The notes under the pieces are model-generated. The model worked only from the letters and a program-made list of their open reading frames with translations. It did not search any database and was not told where the DNA came from. A DNA stretch of 64,000 nucleotides from Fodinisporobacter ferrooxydans (GTDB lineage Bacteria > Bacillota > Bacilli > Tumebacillales > MYW30-H2), in the NCBI RefSeq assembly GCF_022818495.1, contig NZ_CP089291.1:2745501-2809500 (forward strand). The letters are read 5' to 3'. Positions 24,486 through 33,556 of the stretch are shown in pieces (the stretch's first letter is position 1; each line of letters opens with the position of its first letter). Position numbers and translations under genes: made by a program.

Positions 24486-24558
24486 AATAATCCGATCGAA
24501 AACCATTTTTAACTAAACCTCCTTAAAACCGAGGGAGGAATCGATCGGATTATTTTTA
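24486..24558 (+). terminator. long hairpin terminator with nested stem
   Basis: A 14-bp outer stem AATAATCCGATCGA / TCGATCGGATTATT encloses an inner CTCC/GGAG hairpin and is followed by TTTATC. It is unusually extended (over 65 nt) for an intrinsic terminator, but its position fits. Confidence 0.75.
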
Positions 24559-24715
24559 TCAAAAAGATGTCATTCCTTGTTTCGAATGATTGATTGAAAT
24601 GAACGGTATACTTTTCTTTTCCACTTGCACAAAATGGGCTCTTGACGCAGGAGCAATCGTCAACATTGGAACGTATGATTACATAGGCGATTGTTCAGGA
24701 AAGGAGGAGTGTGTG

Positions 24716-25027
24716 TTGCTTTACGACTATGAAAGCCAATGGGACGCTTTTTTTGGCAGAAATACGGATATACAACAGTCGCAGCCAAAATTGGAATATG
24801 TACCGGGCAAACCGCAGCACATGGTTTTGTCACAGCAGGATGAATCCGGAATTCCATTCATGCATGGAACGGGATTTGCGCCCACCGGTTATCCGGTGTA
24901 TCATCCTGCCTATTATCCATATGGAGTGCCTGTTTTACCGGTGTATCCATATTTGATGAACCCACCTGGCTCTACGGAGCCATCGGGGTATGTACGATTT
25001 CCCTCGTATATGTTTTTGATTCCTTAA
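24716..25027 (+). CDS. Tyr/Pro-rich small protein, probably spore-associated
   Basis: An AAAGGAGG at 24700-24707 points to TTG 24716 (8 nt) or GTG 24713 (5 nt) rather than the upstream ATG 24590, which has no such site. The product (about 103 aa) is hydrophilic at first (LLYDYESQWDAFFGRN), then rich in Tyr and Pro (YPVYHPAYYPYGVPVLPVYP), a composition seen in spore coat and outer-layer proteins. It ends 14 nt before a GH18 hydrolase of the spore-cortex-lytic type, and the two are probably one operon. The family is not recognised. Confidence 0.6.
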   Translation: MLYDYESQWDAFFGRNTDIQQSQPKLEYVPGKPQHMVLSQQDESGIPFMHGTGFAPTGYPVYHPAYYPYGVPVLPVYPYLMNPPGSTEPSGYVRFPSYMFLIP

Positions 25028-25041
25028 AGAAAGGAGGTACC

Positions 25042-26292
25042 ATGATGCCGGATGGAGCAAATGTGTATACGGAAGCCGTTGTAAATGTCAATGTGGCGAA
25101 TATTCGGCTGGAACCTTCCATACACTCTCCTGTCATTACACAAATGGAACGCGGGGCAAGGCTGCCGGTCACAGGCAGTTCCGGTCAGTGGATTCGTGTT
25201 CTCTTATACAATAGTCGATTGGGATGGATTTCGAGAGACATCGTGAGTGTGGTTCCCAATGCAAGAAATCGTCCTGTTCAGGAAATTTTGGTGTATTATA
25301 CGGAACAAGAAGGACCCGAGCTTCCGAGTTCCTATCAATCCTTTGTGGCCAACGTTGCGGAGATTTCCGACGTTGGGCTGTTTCATTTTCGAATTGACCG
25401 CCAAAATCCAACCCAAGTTGCAAAATTGTATGAATTCGATTCGTCATATATGAGACGATTGGTGGAATTTGGGCATCGCCACAATGTAAAAATGCTTCCC
25501 GTCGTTAGCAACCTGCTTTATGAAAGAGGGAAACAAGGTGTCAATAAAGATGTGATTCGCGGCATGCTCAGTACGTCAGATAATCGCAGCACATTCATCG
25601 CCAATCTTTTAATGCTTATACAAGAGTACGGATTTGATGGCATCCACATCGATTTTGAAGATGTTTACTTTGAGGATCGGTTTCTGCTTGCAACGTTTTA
25701 TCAGGAGTTGGGGGACGCGTTAAGAAAAAGGGGATACCATTATGTTGTCAGCACACCCGCCCGAACTTCCGACCATCCGACAAATCCTTTTTCTGCTTCC
25801 TTTGATTATGGTTTGATTGGCAGTGCTGTCAATGAGTTTGTAGCCATGTTGTATAATGAGCACGGATGGCCTGGAAGTGGTCCGGGTCCGGTAGTATCGA
25901 TCGGATGGATGGAAAAGGTGATCCGATATGCAATGACGAAGATGCCGGCCGGTAAAATTACGGCTGCAGTATCGGTATTCGGGTTTGACTTTAATTTGAC
26001 TACCGGTAAAATTCAATATGCCACATACGCAATGGCAATGAGCCTTGCGTCCAGATATGGACAATCGATCATTTTTGATCAAAAAAGCCAGACTCCGATG
26101 TTTCGGTACACAGATCAAGCGGGCAATCGACATGAAGTGTGGTTTGAGAACGCAGAGAGCATTCGTGCAAAATTAAACTTGGCACATCGATTGGGAATTC
26201 GAGGCTTGGCATTGTGGCGTTTGGGAATGGAAGATCCTAATCTTTGGAATATGCTGAAAAAGGAGTTTGTCATTAAAAAAGGGGAACTGTAG
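25042..26292 (+). CDS. GH18 glycoside hydrolase with SH3b domain (spore peptidoglycan hydrolase type)
   Basis: The 416-residue protein has an N-terminal bacterial SH3 domain (about 15-72; NVANIRLEPSIHSPVITQME) and a glycosyl hydrolase 18 barrel (about 82-400). The catalytic DxxDxDxE is at residues 199-206 (DGIHIDFE), with YNEHGWPGSGPGPV and GIRGLALWRLGMEDP completing the site. It resembles YaaH/SleL/YvbX enzymes that cleave spore cortex glycan during germination, although those carry LysM rather than SH3 modules. No signal peptide is present, as is usual for mother-cell-made spore enzymes. AAAGGAGG precedes; ATG 25042 or 25045 may be used. Confidence 0.88.
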   Translation: MMPDGANVYTEAVVNVNVANIRLEPSIHSPVITQMERGARLPVTGSSGQWIRVLLYNSRLGWISRDIVSVVPNARNRPVQEILVYYTEQEGPELPSSYQSFVANVAEISDVGLFHFRIDRQNPTQVAKLYEFDSSYMRRLVEFGHRHNVKMLPVVSNLLYERGKQGVNKDVIRGMLSTSDNRSTFIANLLMLIQEYGFDGIHIDFEDVYFEDRFLLATFYQELGDALRKRGYHYVVSTPARTSDHPTNPFSASFDYGLIGSAVNEFVAMLYNEHGWPGSGPGPVVSIGWMEKVIRYAMTKMPAGKITAAVSVFGFDFNLTTGKIQYATYAMAMSLASRYGQSIIFDQKSQTPMFRYTDQAGNRHEVWFENAESIRAKLNLAHRLGIRGLALWRLGMEDPNLWNMLKKEFVIKKGEL

Positions 26293-26303
26293 TGAGTATA
26301 AAT

Positions 26304-26343
26304 AAGTACTGCTGCTCAAAAAATGACAGCAGTACTTTTATTA
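26304..26343 (+). terminator. intrinsic terminator after the GH18 gene
   Basis: An 11-bp perfect stem AAGTACTGCTG / CAGCAGTACTT is followed by TTATTACT. Confidence 0.9.
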
Positions 26344-26494
26344 CTGTAAACGTTCACTCATATGACACATCGCTTACGTTTTTTTATGTTATGTCCTTTT
26401 TTCATGAAACTTCCATAGTTTTTCTAAAGTTTTGGAATATGATAAATCATGTTGCAGCAAGAGTTGAGATTGAAGAAGAAAGGTTGAGCAAAAA

Positions 26495-26998
26495 ATGAAG
26501 CAAACAATAAAAAAAACATTGACTGTATGCATAGCAGGTATTGCAGTGACAGGTATACTTGCAGGGTGTGGCACACAAAGCGCCTCTTCAACGACCCAAG
26601 CGTCCACTGCGGCGTCACAAAGCAAACCCGCGCAGGCACAAACACATCAAAGACAAAATCTTGTACAAAGATTTCAGGATGCAGGTCTAACACAGACAGA
26701 TGCAAAGGATTTGGCAAAGTTGGTGCGTGAAAATCACATTCAAATCAAATGGGTCATGGAACAATTGAAAAACAAGCAATCTGCCAGCACCATTGAAGAT
26801 GCAATTAAAAATGGAACAGCGCCAAAAATAAAACCGAAACAACAAGGCAACAATTCTGCTATTTCCAACTCCGGCGCGAATACAAACAATAGCAGTTCGA
26901 ATCAGACAAATTCTACTTCCGGCAGCTCTGGCAATGGAACTTCTGCGAATGGGACTTCTGCAAACGGAACATCTGCAGGCAATGGTTCGAGCAACTAG
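26495..26998 (+). CDS. low-complexity lipoprotein
   Basis: The 167-residue protein has signal peptide and lipobox GILAGCG (Cys25). A Ser/Ala/Gln linker follows, then a short helical domain (about 55-105; RFQDAGLTQTDAKDLAKLVR) and a C-terminal Asn/Ser/Gly/Thr tail with NGTSA repeats. The central helices suggest a small folded unit, while the ends are disordered. The RBS is an unremarkable GGTTGAG. Function is unknown; surface location is predicted from the lipobox. Confidence 0.75.
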   Translation: MKQTIKKTLTVCIAGIAVTGILAGCGTQSASSTTQASTAASQSKPAQAQTHQRQNLVQRFQDAGLTQTDAKDLAKLVRENHIQIKWVMEQLKNKQSASTIEDAIKNGTAPKIKPKQQGNNSAISNSGANTNNSSSNQTNSTSGSSGNGTSANGTSANGTSAGNGSSN

Positions 26999-27031
26999 AA
27001 TTCAGCAATCGTACATACAAAACGTACGCTA

Positions 27032-27059
27032 GACCAACTTGGCGCAAAAGGAGTTGGTC
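27032..27059 (+). terminator. hairpin between convergent genes
   Basis: An 8-bp stem GACCAACT / AGTTGGTC has a 12-nt loop between the lipoprotein and amidohydrolase genes. No T-tract follows, so termination strength is uncertain. Confidence 0.4.
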
Positions 27060-27070
27060 GCAAACTTGCA

Positions 27071-28009
27071 TTACTTGAATAAAAGCGATTGAACTCCTTT
27101 CTCGCTGGTTGCAACGGGCGGCCAGGAACAAAGGTCAAAAGGAAAATCAGAGCCGGGGACAACCCGGTCTGCACCGACGGTTTCGATCAAATAGTTTAAA
27201 CTATCGGTATTCCAGAGAACGGAATCGTACCAGAAACGCTTCAAATATTCGGCAGGGGGGGCTTCCAAAGAAGCGGCGATCATTTTCCAGCAATCATATC
27301 CTTTATCGAGTCGTCCGATTTGATAGGGAAGAAATCCTCCGCCGTGAGCCAATACTATTTTGACATTCGGATACCGGTCGAGAAACCCGCTCAATAACAA
27401 ATCGGTTGCACAGACTGTTGTTTCCCATGGGACACCGATCAAGTTGGGCATCATTTGCTTCTTCAGCCTTGGATCATCACACAATAACGGGTGGATAAAA
27501 ATGATGGCGTTTTGCTTGTCGGCTTCTTCCCAAAAAGGTGTAAAGTACTCATCTGTCAGCATATTTTCGGACAATCCGGGGCCAATAATGGCTCCTTTAA
27601 GACCAAGATCCATTGCATGCTGCAATTCCATCGCTGCTTGTACGGGATGATTCAGAGGAACTGTTCCTAATGCGGAAATTTGCCGACGATGGGAATTGAC
27701 CCATTTTGCCAGAGATTCGTTGTAAACCGTGGAAATTTCCTGGGTAATACTTGCTTCAAAATCATAACCAAACAGTTGCGGAATGGGCGAGATGAGAGAA
27801 TGGGCAATGCCTGCTTTTGCCTGTTCATCTAAATAGAGCACAGAATCGACGAACGTTTGTTTTAATTCAAAGGCCCATTTGCCATTTACGACTAGAAATT
27901 CATCCTTATCAGGGTCTCGTTTTTCCCATTTTGCATTTACAATTGTTTTGTTTTCTTTTAACCAGTCCAACACGTCTGCAGGAATAAAGTGAGTATGTAC
28001 GTCGTACAT
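27071..28009 (-). CDS. amidohydrolase-2 family (ACMSD-like) metal-dependent hydrolase
   Basis: The 312-residue TIM-barrel enzyme has the family metal ligands: His-x-His at the N-terminus (YDVHTHFIP), IIFIHP, LAHGGGFLPYQIGRLDKGYD and the late Asp in VPGSDFPFD. These are characteristic of the amidohydrolase-2 group that contains ACMS decarboxylase, gamma-resorcylate decarboxylase and isoorotate decarboxylase, so decarboxylation or hydrolysis of an aromatic-derived acid is likely. It follows an IclR regulator gene with an 83-nt gap, suggesting an aromatic-acid response unit. The exact substrate is not readable. Confidence 0.85.
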   Translation of the reverse strand: MYDVHTHFIPADVLDWLKENKTIVNAKWEKRDPDKDEFLVVNGKWAFELKQTFVDSVLYLDEQAKAGIAHSLISPIPQLFGYDFEASITQEISTVYNESLAKWVNSHRRQISALGTVPLNHPVQAAMELQHAMDLGLKGAIIGPGLSENMLTDEYFTPFWEEADKQNAIIFIHPLLCDDPRLKKQMMPNLIGVPWETTVCATDLLLSGFLDRYPNVKIVLAHGGGFLPYQIGRLDKGYDCWKMIAASLEAPPAEYLKRFWYDSVLWNTDSLNYLIETVGADRVVPGSDFPFDLCSWPPVATSEKGVQSLLFK

Positions 28010-28092
28010 GGAAACAGCCCTCCTCGATAATCAAATACCGGAATCCGTGACGATAGCTATCAGTGCCGTGGGTTGCCGTTCGCTTCGATTTT

Positions 28093-28872
28093 TTATTTCC
28101 AGTAGCCAAGTCTTTCAGAAATTTCTTTGGCAGCTTTGATGATCTTGCCTCGATATACCGAAATGTTATGTGAACGAATCCGTTGGATCGGTCCCGTCAT
28201 TGTGATTGCATAATTGACCTTGCCGGTATGATCGCGAATGGGTGCAGCAATCGTTACAACACCTTCCAGCAACTCTTCAACACTTACGGCATATCCCTGC
28301 TCCCGTATTGTTTTTAAAGCGGTCCGTAACGTATCGGGATCCGTAATTGTATTTTTGGTATATTGGATGAGACCGTTTTCAATGACCTGTTCGACAACTT
28401 CGTCCGGCTGATATGCAAGCATTACTTTGCCGGAGCTTGTGCAGTAGGCCGGATTTCTTCTTCCGACATGAGATAAAATCCGTACGGGATGGTTGCATTC
28501 TACTTTGTTTAAATACACCGTTTCCAACCCGACTAATGTAGCAATATGTGCAGTTTCGCCTATATCTTCCACCAATTTTTGCAGGATTGGCATGGATTCC
28601 TGATTAATCTCAAGGTTCGACGTCAGAATGCTATATAAACCTAAAATCGACACTCCCAAACGGTATTTTTGAGTCTCGGGATCTTTCGTAACAAATCCTT
28701 CACTCGCAAGCGTGCCTACCAGACGGCTGACCGTACTTTTCCCCAATCCCAAAGAAGCTGCGAGATCACTTACTTTCAGTTCCGGTTTATCCATCGAAAA
28801 ACTGCGTAAAATGCGTAGGGCGTTTTTTACTGAAGAGAGCAGATACTCTGGATTGCCCGATTGAGAATCCAC
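28093..28872 (-). CDS. IclR-family transcriptional regulator
   Basis: The 259-residue regulator has an N-terminal winged HTH (about 10-75; LKVSDLAASLGLGKSTVSRL) and an IclR effector domain (about 85-255; RNPAYCTSSGKVMLAYQPDE, GYAVSVEELLEGVVTIAAPI). AAGGAGG stands 11 nt before ATG 28872. It precedes the amidohydrolase gene in the same direction and probably controls it. It is only distantly similar to the IclR protein in the liv cargo (19278-20036), so it is not a duplicate. Confidence 0.92.
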   Translation of the reverse strand: MDSQSGNPEYLLSSVKNALRILRSFSMDKPELKVSDLAASLGLGKSTVSRLVGTLASEGFVTKDPETQKYRLGVSILGLYSILTSNLEINQESMPILQKLVEDIGETAHIATLVGLETVYLNKVECNHPVRILSHVGRRNPAYCTSSGKVMLAYQPDEVVEQVIENGLIQYTKNTITDPDTLRTALKTIREQGYAVSVEELLEGVVTIAAPIRDHTGKVNYAITMTGPIQRIRSHNISVYRGKIIKAAKEISERLGYWK

Positions 28873-28997
28873 GTTGCATAACCTCCTTCCGCTTTTTTAT
28901 TGCATATATAAGAACGATGATCTCTTATAGTGTACAAAAATATTGTAGCATGGATATGCAATAAAGGAAACTTCCTTGGATAATCCTAATAAGAGGA

Positions 28998-29142
28998 TGT
29001 TCAAAAAGTAGTCAAAACTCCACGGCGGATTGCTTTGCCGAATCCCAAAAAGGCTTACTCATGTACCAGACACGTACACTCCGTCGCCTTTTCGTGCTTC
29101 GGCTTCGCACTCCTTGTGTCTTACTTAACCACTTTTTGAACA
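28998..29142 (+). mobile_element. MITE-like element, full copy
   Basis: 145 bp bounded by 12-bp terminal inverted repeats TGTTCAAAAAGT / ACTTTTTGAACA, extended imperfectly by (A/G)GT. The core contains CGGCGGATTGCTTTGCCGAA and ACACGTACACTCCGTCGCC. No ORF. A second full copy lies at 46535-46678 in the opposite orientation with few differences. Confidence 0.88.
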
Positions 29143-29216
29143 CGCACTATAAAAAATATTGTTTGTAACACAAAATGACCATCTTCATGTGGAAGATGGT
29201 CATAATCGTGTCTATA

Positions 29217-29762
29217 TCAAGCGATCGATTTTCTTCTTGCGAATCTGCGTTGTCGATTGCGTTCATACAGGAAGTAAACAATCGGATAGCACATCAAGCC
29301 TAATAAAACTCCACAAAAAGAAAGCCCGATGATCGTAGCAAAGTAGCTTACGATTTTGTGCCAAATGGTATGATGTGCCAAATGTTTCAGAAATGGGAAA
29401 ATCAGAAATTTTCCGAGCGAATGTCCAAATGGAATGAACAAGATCGGGAAAAAAGTAATTTTCGCAAAAATATTACCGATAATCGATGCAGATAATAGAT
29501 TTCTATTTCGGATGAGCGGAATCATCAAGATATAGGCTGTATACAGCGTAATGGGTAAAATCATTTCCAGTCCAAAGCCGATGGAAAAACCTGATGCGAC
29601 AATTTTCCCGCCACCAGGGGAGCGCATCAATTTCCAATATTGAAGTTTTGCATTTCGTCTTATACGTTTCAACCATGTTTTACGGTTTTGCGGTTGAAAT
29701 TCTGACAAAAAACGATTCCCCATAGACAAAAGCCGAGATAGTGAAAAATTCGGTTTAGACAA
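29217..29762 (-). CDS. DUF2062 membrane protein
   Basis: The 181-residue protein has a basic N-terminal region (KTWLKRIRRNAKLQYWKLMR) followed by SPGGGKIVASGFSIGFGLEM and three or four membrane spans, the layout of DUF2062 proteins. TTG 29762 is favoured because AAAGGTGA is 9 nt away; the TTG at 29771 touches that site. It lies 58 nt downstream of the glycosyltransferase gene on the minus strand and may form an envelope operon with it. The molecular role of DUF2062 is unknown. Confidence 0.8.
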   Translation of the reverse strand: MSKPNFSLSRLLSMGNRFLSEFQPQNRKTWLKRIRRNAKLQYWKLMRSPGGGKIVASGFSIGFGLEMILPITLYTAYILMIPLIRNRNLLSASIIGNIFAKITFFPILFIPFGHSLGKFLIFPFLKHLAHHTIWHKIVSYFATIIGLSFCGVLLGLMCYPIVYFLYERNRQRRFARRKSIA

Positions 29763-29820
29763 GTTGGTCAATCACCTTTCTATCAGTTCTTTCAAGCTTT
29801 ATACCGTTTTGAAAATTAGG

Positions 29821-31002
29821 TTACATATTCTTGTATAACTTAAGATTCAGCGCCGGCTCTTTTGACATTGCTTGGATAGATTTTTGCAAAATTTTATAGA
29901 TTTGATCAGCCGCATCTGTCTTTTTTATCCGTTTCGCATTTTCACGCATGTCTTGCAACATATGATCCGTATTCGTAGATAAAAGTATTTGCATATATTC
30001 GGAAACAAGATGTCGTGTTTTTGCCAAAACAGCGACATTTGAATCAACCAAAAATGATGCGTTTTGTTGTTCCTGTCCCGGAATCGGGCGATATAGCAGC
30101 ATCGGAAGCTCCATTGCCAAAGACTCTGAGATGGTTAATCCACCGGCTTTCGTAATCATCACATCGGAAATCGCCATTAATTCATTGATTTCTTGAACAA
30201 ATCCAAACACTTGAACAAAATTGGATGAATGTTTTGCCAATTCATTGATCTTGTGGTAAAGCTTTTCGTTTCGGCCGCACACGACGAGTACTTGAATCGG
30301 CGTCGCATACGTAAATAATTCTTCACAAATATTTGCAATGTCTTTTAAAACGCCAAAAGAACCGCCCATTACCAATACCGTCGGCAATTCGGGATTGACG
30401 CGGTATTTTTGGAGCAAACGGATTTGATCGACAGGCTCTTGGAATAAAGAGCGAATGGGAATGCCGGTAACATGAATTTTATTTTCCGATACACCGCGAT
30501 GGATCAATCCTTGCTTTACATAATGTGAACCGACAAAATACATATCAGTATACGGGTGTATCCATTGATTATGAATGGCATGGTCCGTAATCACTGTAGC
30601 AGACGGAACTTGGATGGTTCCACTTTCTTTCAGCACAGACATAACCCCTGCCGGTGTTGGAAATGTTGAAATCACAATATCCGGTTTGAATTCCTGTATA
30701 TAGTTCTTAAGTTCATTCATTCCCAATTGGTTCAAATACTTTTGAATACGGGAAGATGATTTAAGATTTTTTGTTCTATGGTAGAACAGCGAATATAAAG
30801 GAGGAGCATAGCGAACACTTTGAATGTAACAGTAACGGGCAACTGCATCTACAATCGGGTGAACCATTTTTAAATAGTCTTCGATTCTCACTTCGATTGC
30901 AGGATCGATACGTTTCATTGCTTCTTGAATCGCTAACGATGCTTGCTGATGTCCTTCACCACAGCTTGCAGACAAAATTAATGCTTTTCGTAGTTTCTGC
31001 AT
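29821..31002 (-). CDS. MGDG-synthase-like glycosyltransferase (UgtP type)
   Basis: The 393-residue GT28-fold enzyme opens KALILSASCGEGHQQASLAI, the MGDG synthase N-terminal motif (GxGHxxAAxAI), and has VLVMGGSFGVLKDIANICEE and the donor-site loop VMITKAGGLTISESLAMELP. Relatives transfer glucose or galactose to diacylglycerol, making glycolipids and lipoteichoic acid anchors at the cytoplasmic membrane face. GAGGTGA lies before ATG 31002. It is about the size of B. subtilis UgtP (382 aa). Donor and acceptor are inferred from family only. Confidence 0.9.
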   Translation of the reverse strand: MQKLRKALILSASCGEGHQQASLAIQEAMKRIDPAIEVRIEDYLKMVHPIVDAVARYCYIQSVRYAPPLYSLFYHRTKNLKSSSRIQKYLNQLGMNELKNYIQEFKPDIVISTFPTPAGVMSVLKESGTIQVPSATVITDHAIHNQWIHPYTDMYFVGSHYVKQGLIHRGVSENKIHVTGIPIRSLFQEPVDQIRLLQKYRVNPELPTVLVMGGSFGVLKDIANICEELFTYATPIQVLVVCGRNEKLYHKINELAKHSSNFVQVFGFVQEINELMAISDVMITKAGGLTISESLAMELPMLLYRPIPGQEQQNASFLVDSNVAVLAKTRHLVSEYMQILLSTNTDHMLQDMRENAKRIKKTDAADQIYKILQKSIQAMSKEPALNLKLYKNM

Positions 31003-31242
31003 CGAATACCAGTCACCTCATATGAATACAGATCATATTTTAAAATGTATCCAATTTTTCATGTTGTATTTTTAAAGTTACATAATTATCGACTTGAAAA
31101 TATGTGAATGCGTTCGAATTTTTCATCAGGAAATTATTTCTGTAATTTACCAATCAAACCCGACAGCAGTGAACAAGAACGTTGCTTTGCCAATCGCAAG
31201 TTGCAGCTAGGCATTAAAGCAACCTGTCAAGGTTTAAAATCC

Positions 31243-31572
31243 TTACGTTTCAAAATACAGATGATAATGATTTTGACAACCGGGATTAAAGCCGGATTGG
31301 CATTTCGGACATTTTGAATCACAGTCGAAATATTGCCGGATGGTTAATTCAAAACCGCATACGCCGCACAAAATGGCTTTTGTATGGAACTGTTCGCGTT
31401 TCCATACTGTCGGTGCATGATCCGCATAGGAATGATGGCACATAAAACAAGGAAAATATGTGTCACAACATGGGAATTTTATGGCGATAACGTCTTTGTC
31501 GGAAGAATAATGGCGGCATCTTGTTTGTGCATCGACAAGCAATCCTTCGACTTTTTGGCTGTGAATATACAT
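31243..31572 (-). CDS. CHY zinc-finger protein
   Basis: The 109-residue protein is rich in paired Cys/His: TRCRHYSSDKDVIAIKFPCC (the C-x-H-Y that names the CHY zinc finger), FPCFMCHHSYADH, CGVCGFELT, CPKCQSGFNPGCQNH. The layout fits a CHY zinc-finger domain binding about three zinc ions. AAGGTGA 8 nt before ATG 31572 sets the start; longer frames to 31629 run into the neighbouring kinase end. Bacterial stand-alone CHY proteins have no established function. Confidence 0.88.
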   Translation of the reverse strand: MYIHSQKVEGLLVDAQTRCRHYSSDKDVIAIKFPCCDTYFPCFMCHHSYADHAPTVWKREQFHTKAILCGVCGFELTIRQYFDCDSKCPKCQSGFNPGCQNHYHLYFET

Positions 31573-31585
31573 AGAAAGAATCACC

Positions 31586-33013
31586 TTATTCATGCAATGG
31601 GAGTTCAATTTGAAACGTTGTTCCTTCATTTATTTTACTTGATACAAAGATGCGGCCTTTTAGCTCTTCGATGATTTTATAGCTAACCATCAGCCCTAAT
31701 CCCGTTCCATTTTCTTTTGTTGAATAAAAGGGCTGACCCAGAAACGGGATCTTTTCTTCTGGAATTCCCGTTCCCTGATCTGTAATTCGAACCGTAATTT
31801 TCTCTGCCGACTGTTCGACTTCAATAAAAAGTTCACCGCCGGCGGGCATTGATTCAATGGCATTTTTTATAAAGTTGATAAAGGCTTGTTTCATTTTGTT
31901 TTCATCGCATTGAATATAGAGAGAATGCGAGGGGAATACGGTTGCAATCTGGACATTTTTCATAATTGCCTGCGTTTCCAAAAGCGTACATACATCGACA
32001 AGGAGTTTTATTAAATCTTTTGTCTGGCTTGTTTGTACTTGTGGTTTCGACAACACGAGCAATTCGCTAAGAATTAATTCAATCCGATTCAGCTCAGAAT
32101 TCATAATGTCAAAGTAATATTGCTTATGATCCCCTTTTCCGATTAATTGCAGGAAGCCTTTTAATGAGGTGAGGGGATTCCGGATTTCATGCGCAATGCC
32201 TGCCGCAAGTTGACCGGCAATGGATAGCTTTTCCGATTGAATCAGCAATTTTTCCGATTCTTTCCGGAAGGATATATCCCGTGAAAAGCTGAGAATTCCT
32301 TTGACATGTCCTACCTTATCACATAGAGCTTTGCATGCCGTTTCAAACCATATATAGGAACCGTCTTTTTTTCGAAACCGATATGCGATCGTTTTTGCAT
32401 TATTAAACGTTAAGGCTGTTTTATGATTTTGCTCAATTAATTCCATATCGTCGCGGTGGAAAAAATCATACGAATTTCGCCCGATTAATTCATAGGGTTC
32501 ATAACCAAGCAAGCTGCGGCATGATTCGGAAACATACACATATGTACCATCGATGTCTTGTTCGGAAATCATGTCCAGAGTATTTTCCGTGATGATACGG
32601 TAGCGTTGTTTATCTTCGGAAAGAATATCGAGAAGACACTTTTTTTCCGTCAAGTCTTGAACCTGTGCAATAAAATAGGAAGGATTGCCACGTTCATCTG
32701 TTATCAAACTGAGATTTAATAAAATCCAAACAATATGTCCTTCTTTATGAATATACCGCTTTTCTGATTGAATATTAACAATTTCCCCGGAAAAAACGCG
32801 ATCTAAATATTCCTGATCGTACTTTACATCATCAGGGTGGGTAAAATCTTGAAATCGCAGATGTTGAAGCTCTTCTTCGGAATATCCCATGATTCTGCAG
32901 AGGGCAGGATTCGCTTTTATACAATAGCCATCCAAGCTTACAAGGGCCATGCCAATCGGTGCATGAAAAAAGGCATGCTCAAACAATCGTTCTTTGTTAA
33001 CTTTCATATGCAT
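31586..33013 (-). CDS. PAS-domain sensor histidine kinase (sporulation-kinase type)
   Basis: The 475-residue soluble kinase has two PAS domains (about 8-120 and 135-255), HisKA with H-box AAGIAHEIRNPLTSLKGFLQ, and an ATPase domain with DQGTGIPEEKIPFLGQPFYS and NGTGLGL. There are no membrane segments and no response-regulator gene nearby. This is the architecture of KinA/KinE-like orphan kinases that feed the Spo0F/Spo0A phosphorelay, so a role in sporulation initiation is plausible but inferred. GAGGT precedes ATG 33013; ATG 33007 is an alternative. A possible promoter lies at 33062-33091. Confidence 0.92.
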   Translation of the reverse strand: MHMKVNKERLFEHAFFHAPIGMALVSLDGYCIKANPALCRIMGYSEEELQHLRFQDFTHPDDVKYDQEYLDRVFSGEIVNIQSEKRYIHKEGHIVWILLNLSLITDERGNPSYFIAQVQDLTEKKCLLDILSEDKQRYRIITENTLDMISEQDIDGTYVYVSESCRSLLGYEPYELIGRNSYDFFHRDDMELIEQNHKTALTFNNAKTIAYRFRKKDGSYIWFETACKALCDKVGHVKGILSFSRDISFRKESEKLLIQSEKLSIAGQLAAGIAHEIRNPLTSLKGFLQLIGKGDHKQYYFDIMNSELNRIELILSELLVLSKPQVQTSQTKDLIKLLVDVCTLLETQAIMKNVQIATVFPSHSLYIQCDENKMKQAFINFIKNAIESMPAGGELFIEVEQSAEKITVRITDQGTGIPEEKIPFLGQPFYSTKENGTGLGLMVSYKIIEELKGRIFVSSKINEGTTFQIELPLHE

Positions 33014-33061
33014 ATGTACCTCGGATCATTGATTCACAGGATAATTAGTAGAATTATTTAT

Positions 33062-33091
33062 AGTATAATGCGAATTTTGTAAGATTTACAA
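33062..33091 (-). promoter_or_regulatory. possible promoter of the histidine kinase gene
   Basis: On the minus strand TTGTAA (33086-33091) is separated by 18 bp from TATACT (33062-33067), about 50 bp before the start codon. The remainder of 33092-33340 shows no gene or structure that I can support. Confidence 0.4.
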
Positions 33092-33340
33092 GTACAACAA
33101 TCAACCCGGACTTTGTTTCAAGCGGAAGCACGACTTTCAAATACTTGTGATGGAATGAAAAACAGCCAAAGGAGATTGCAGGATGTGATCGAAATAAAAG
33201 AGGATAGATCGGGAATAACGATAAACAATGGTAGCGATGTTGAACTTGATCATACACAAGCCCATTAGACTAGCCGTGAAAAGACAGGAATGGCTGAATG
33301 GGATGAATTTGTGATTGTATGAGATGGAGGAGGAAAAATA

Positions 33341-33556
33341 ATGTTGGAAGAACTGCAAAAGCGAATTCAGGCATTGGAAGCACAATTAGCGAGCTATCAT
33401 GATCAGAATGTCTCTGTTTGGGCTCATGCGTCCGTTTTGAGAGGAATTGCCAAAGGTGTGATGCATGGAGATGAGCATGGCAATATGAACCCAAAAGAAC
33501 CAGTGACTCGAGAGCAGCTTATGGTCATTCTGGATCGACTGGGGTTGCTTGGATAG
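33341..33556 (+). CDS. small SLH-like unit protein (71 aa)
   Basis: GGAGGAGG precedes ATG 33341. The product is a short coiled coil (LEELQKRIQALEAQLASYHD) plus a single SLH-like unit (VSVWAHASVLRGIAKGVMHG...PVTREQLMVILDRLGLLG). It closely resembles the last 80 residues of the glucosaminidase at 11941-12657, as if that anchor module were encoded alone. One SLH unit is normally too little to bind the wall, so oligomerisation through the coiled coil is a reasonable guess. No signal peptide is present. Confidence 0.75.
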   Translation: MLEELQKRIQALEAQLASYHDQNVSVWAHASVLRGIAKGVMHGDEHGNMNPKEPVTREQLMVILDRLGLLG

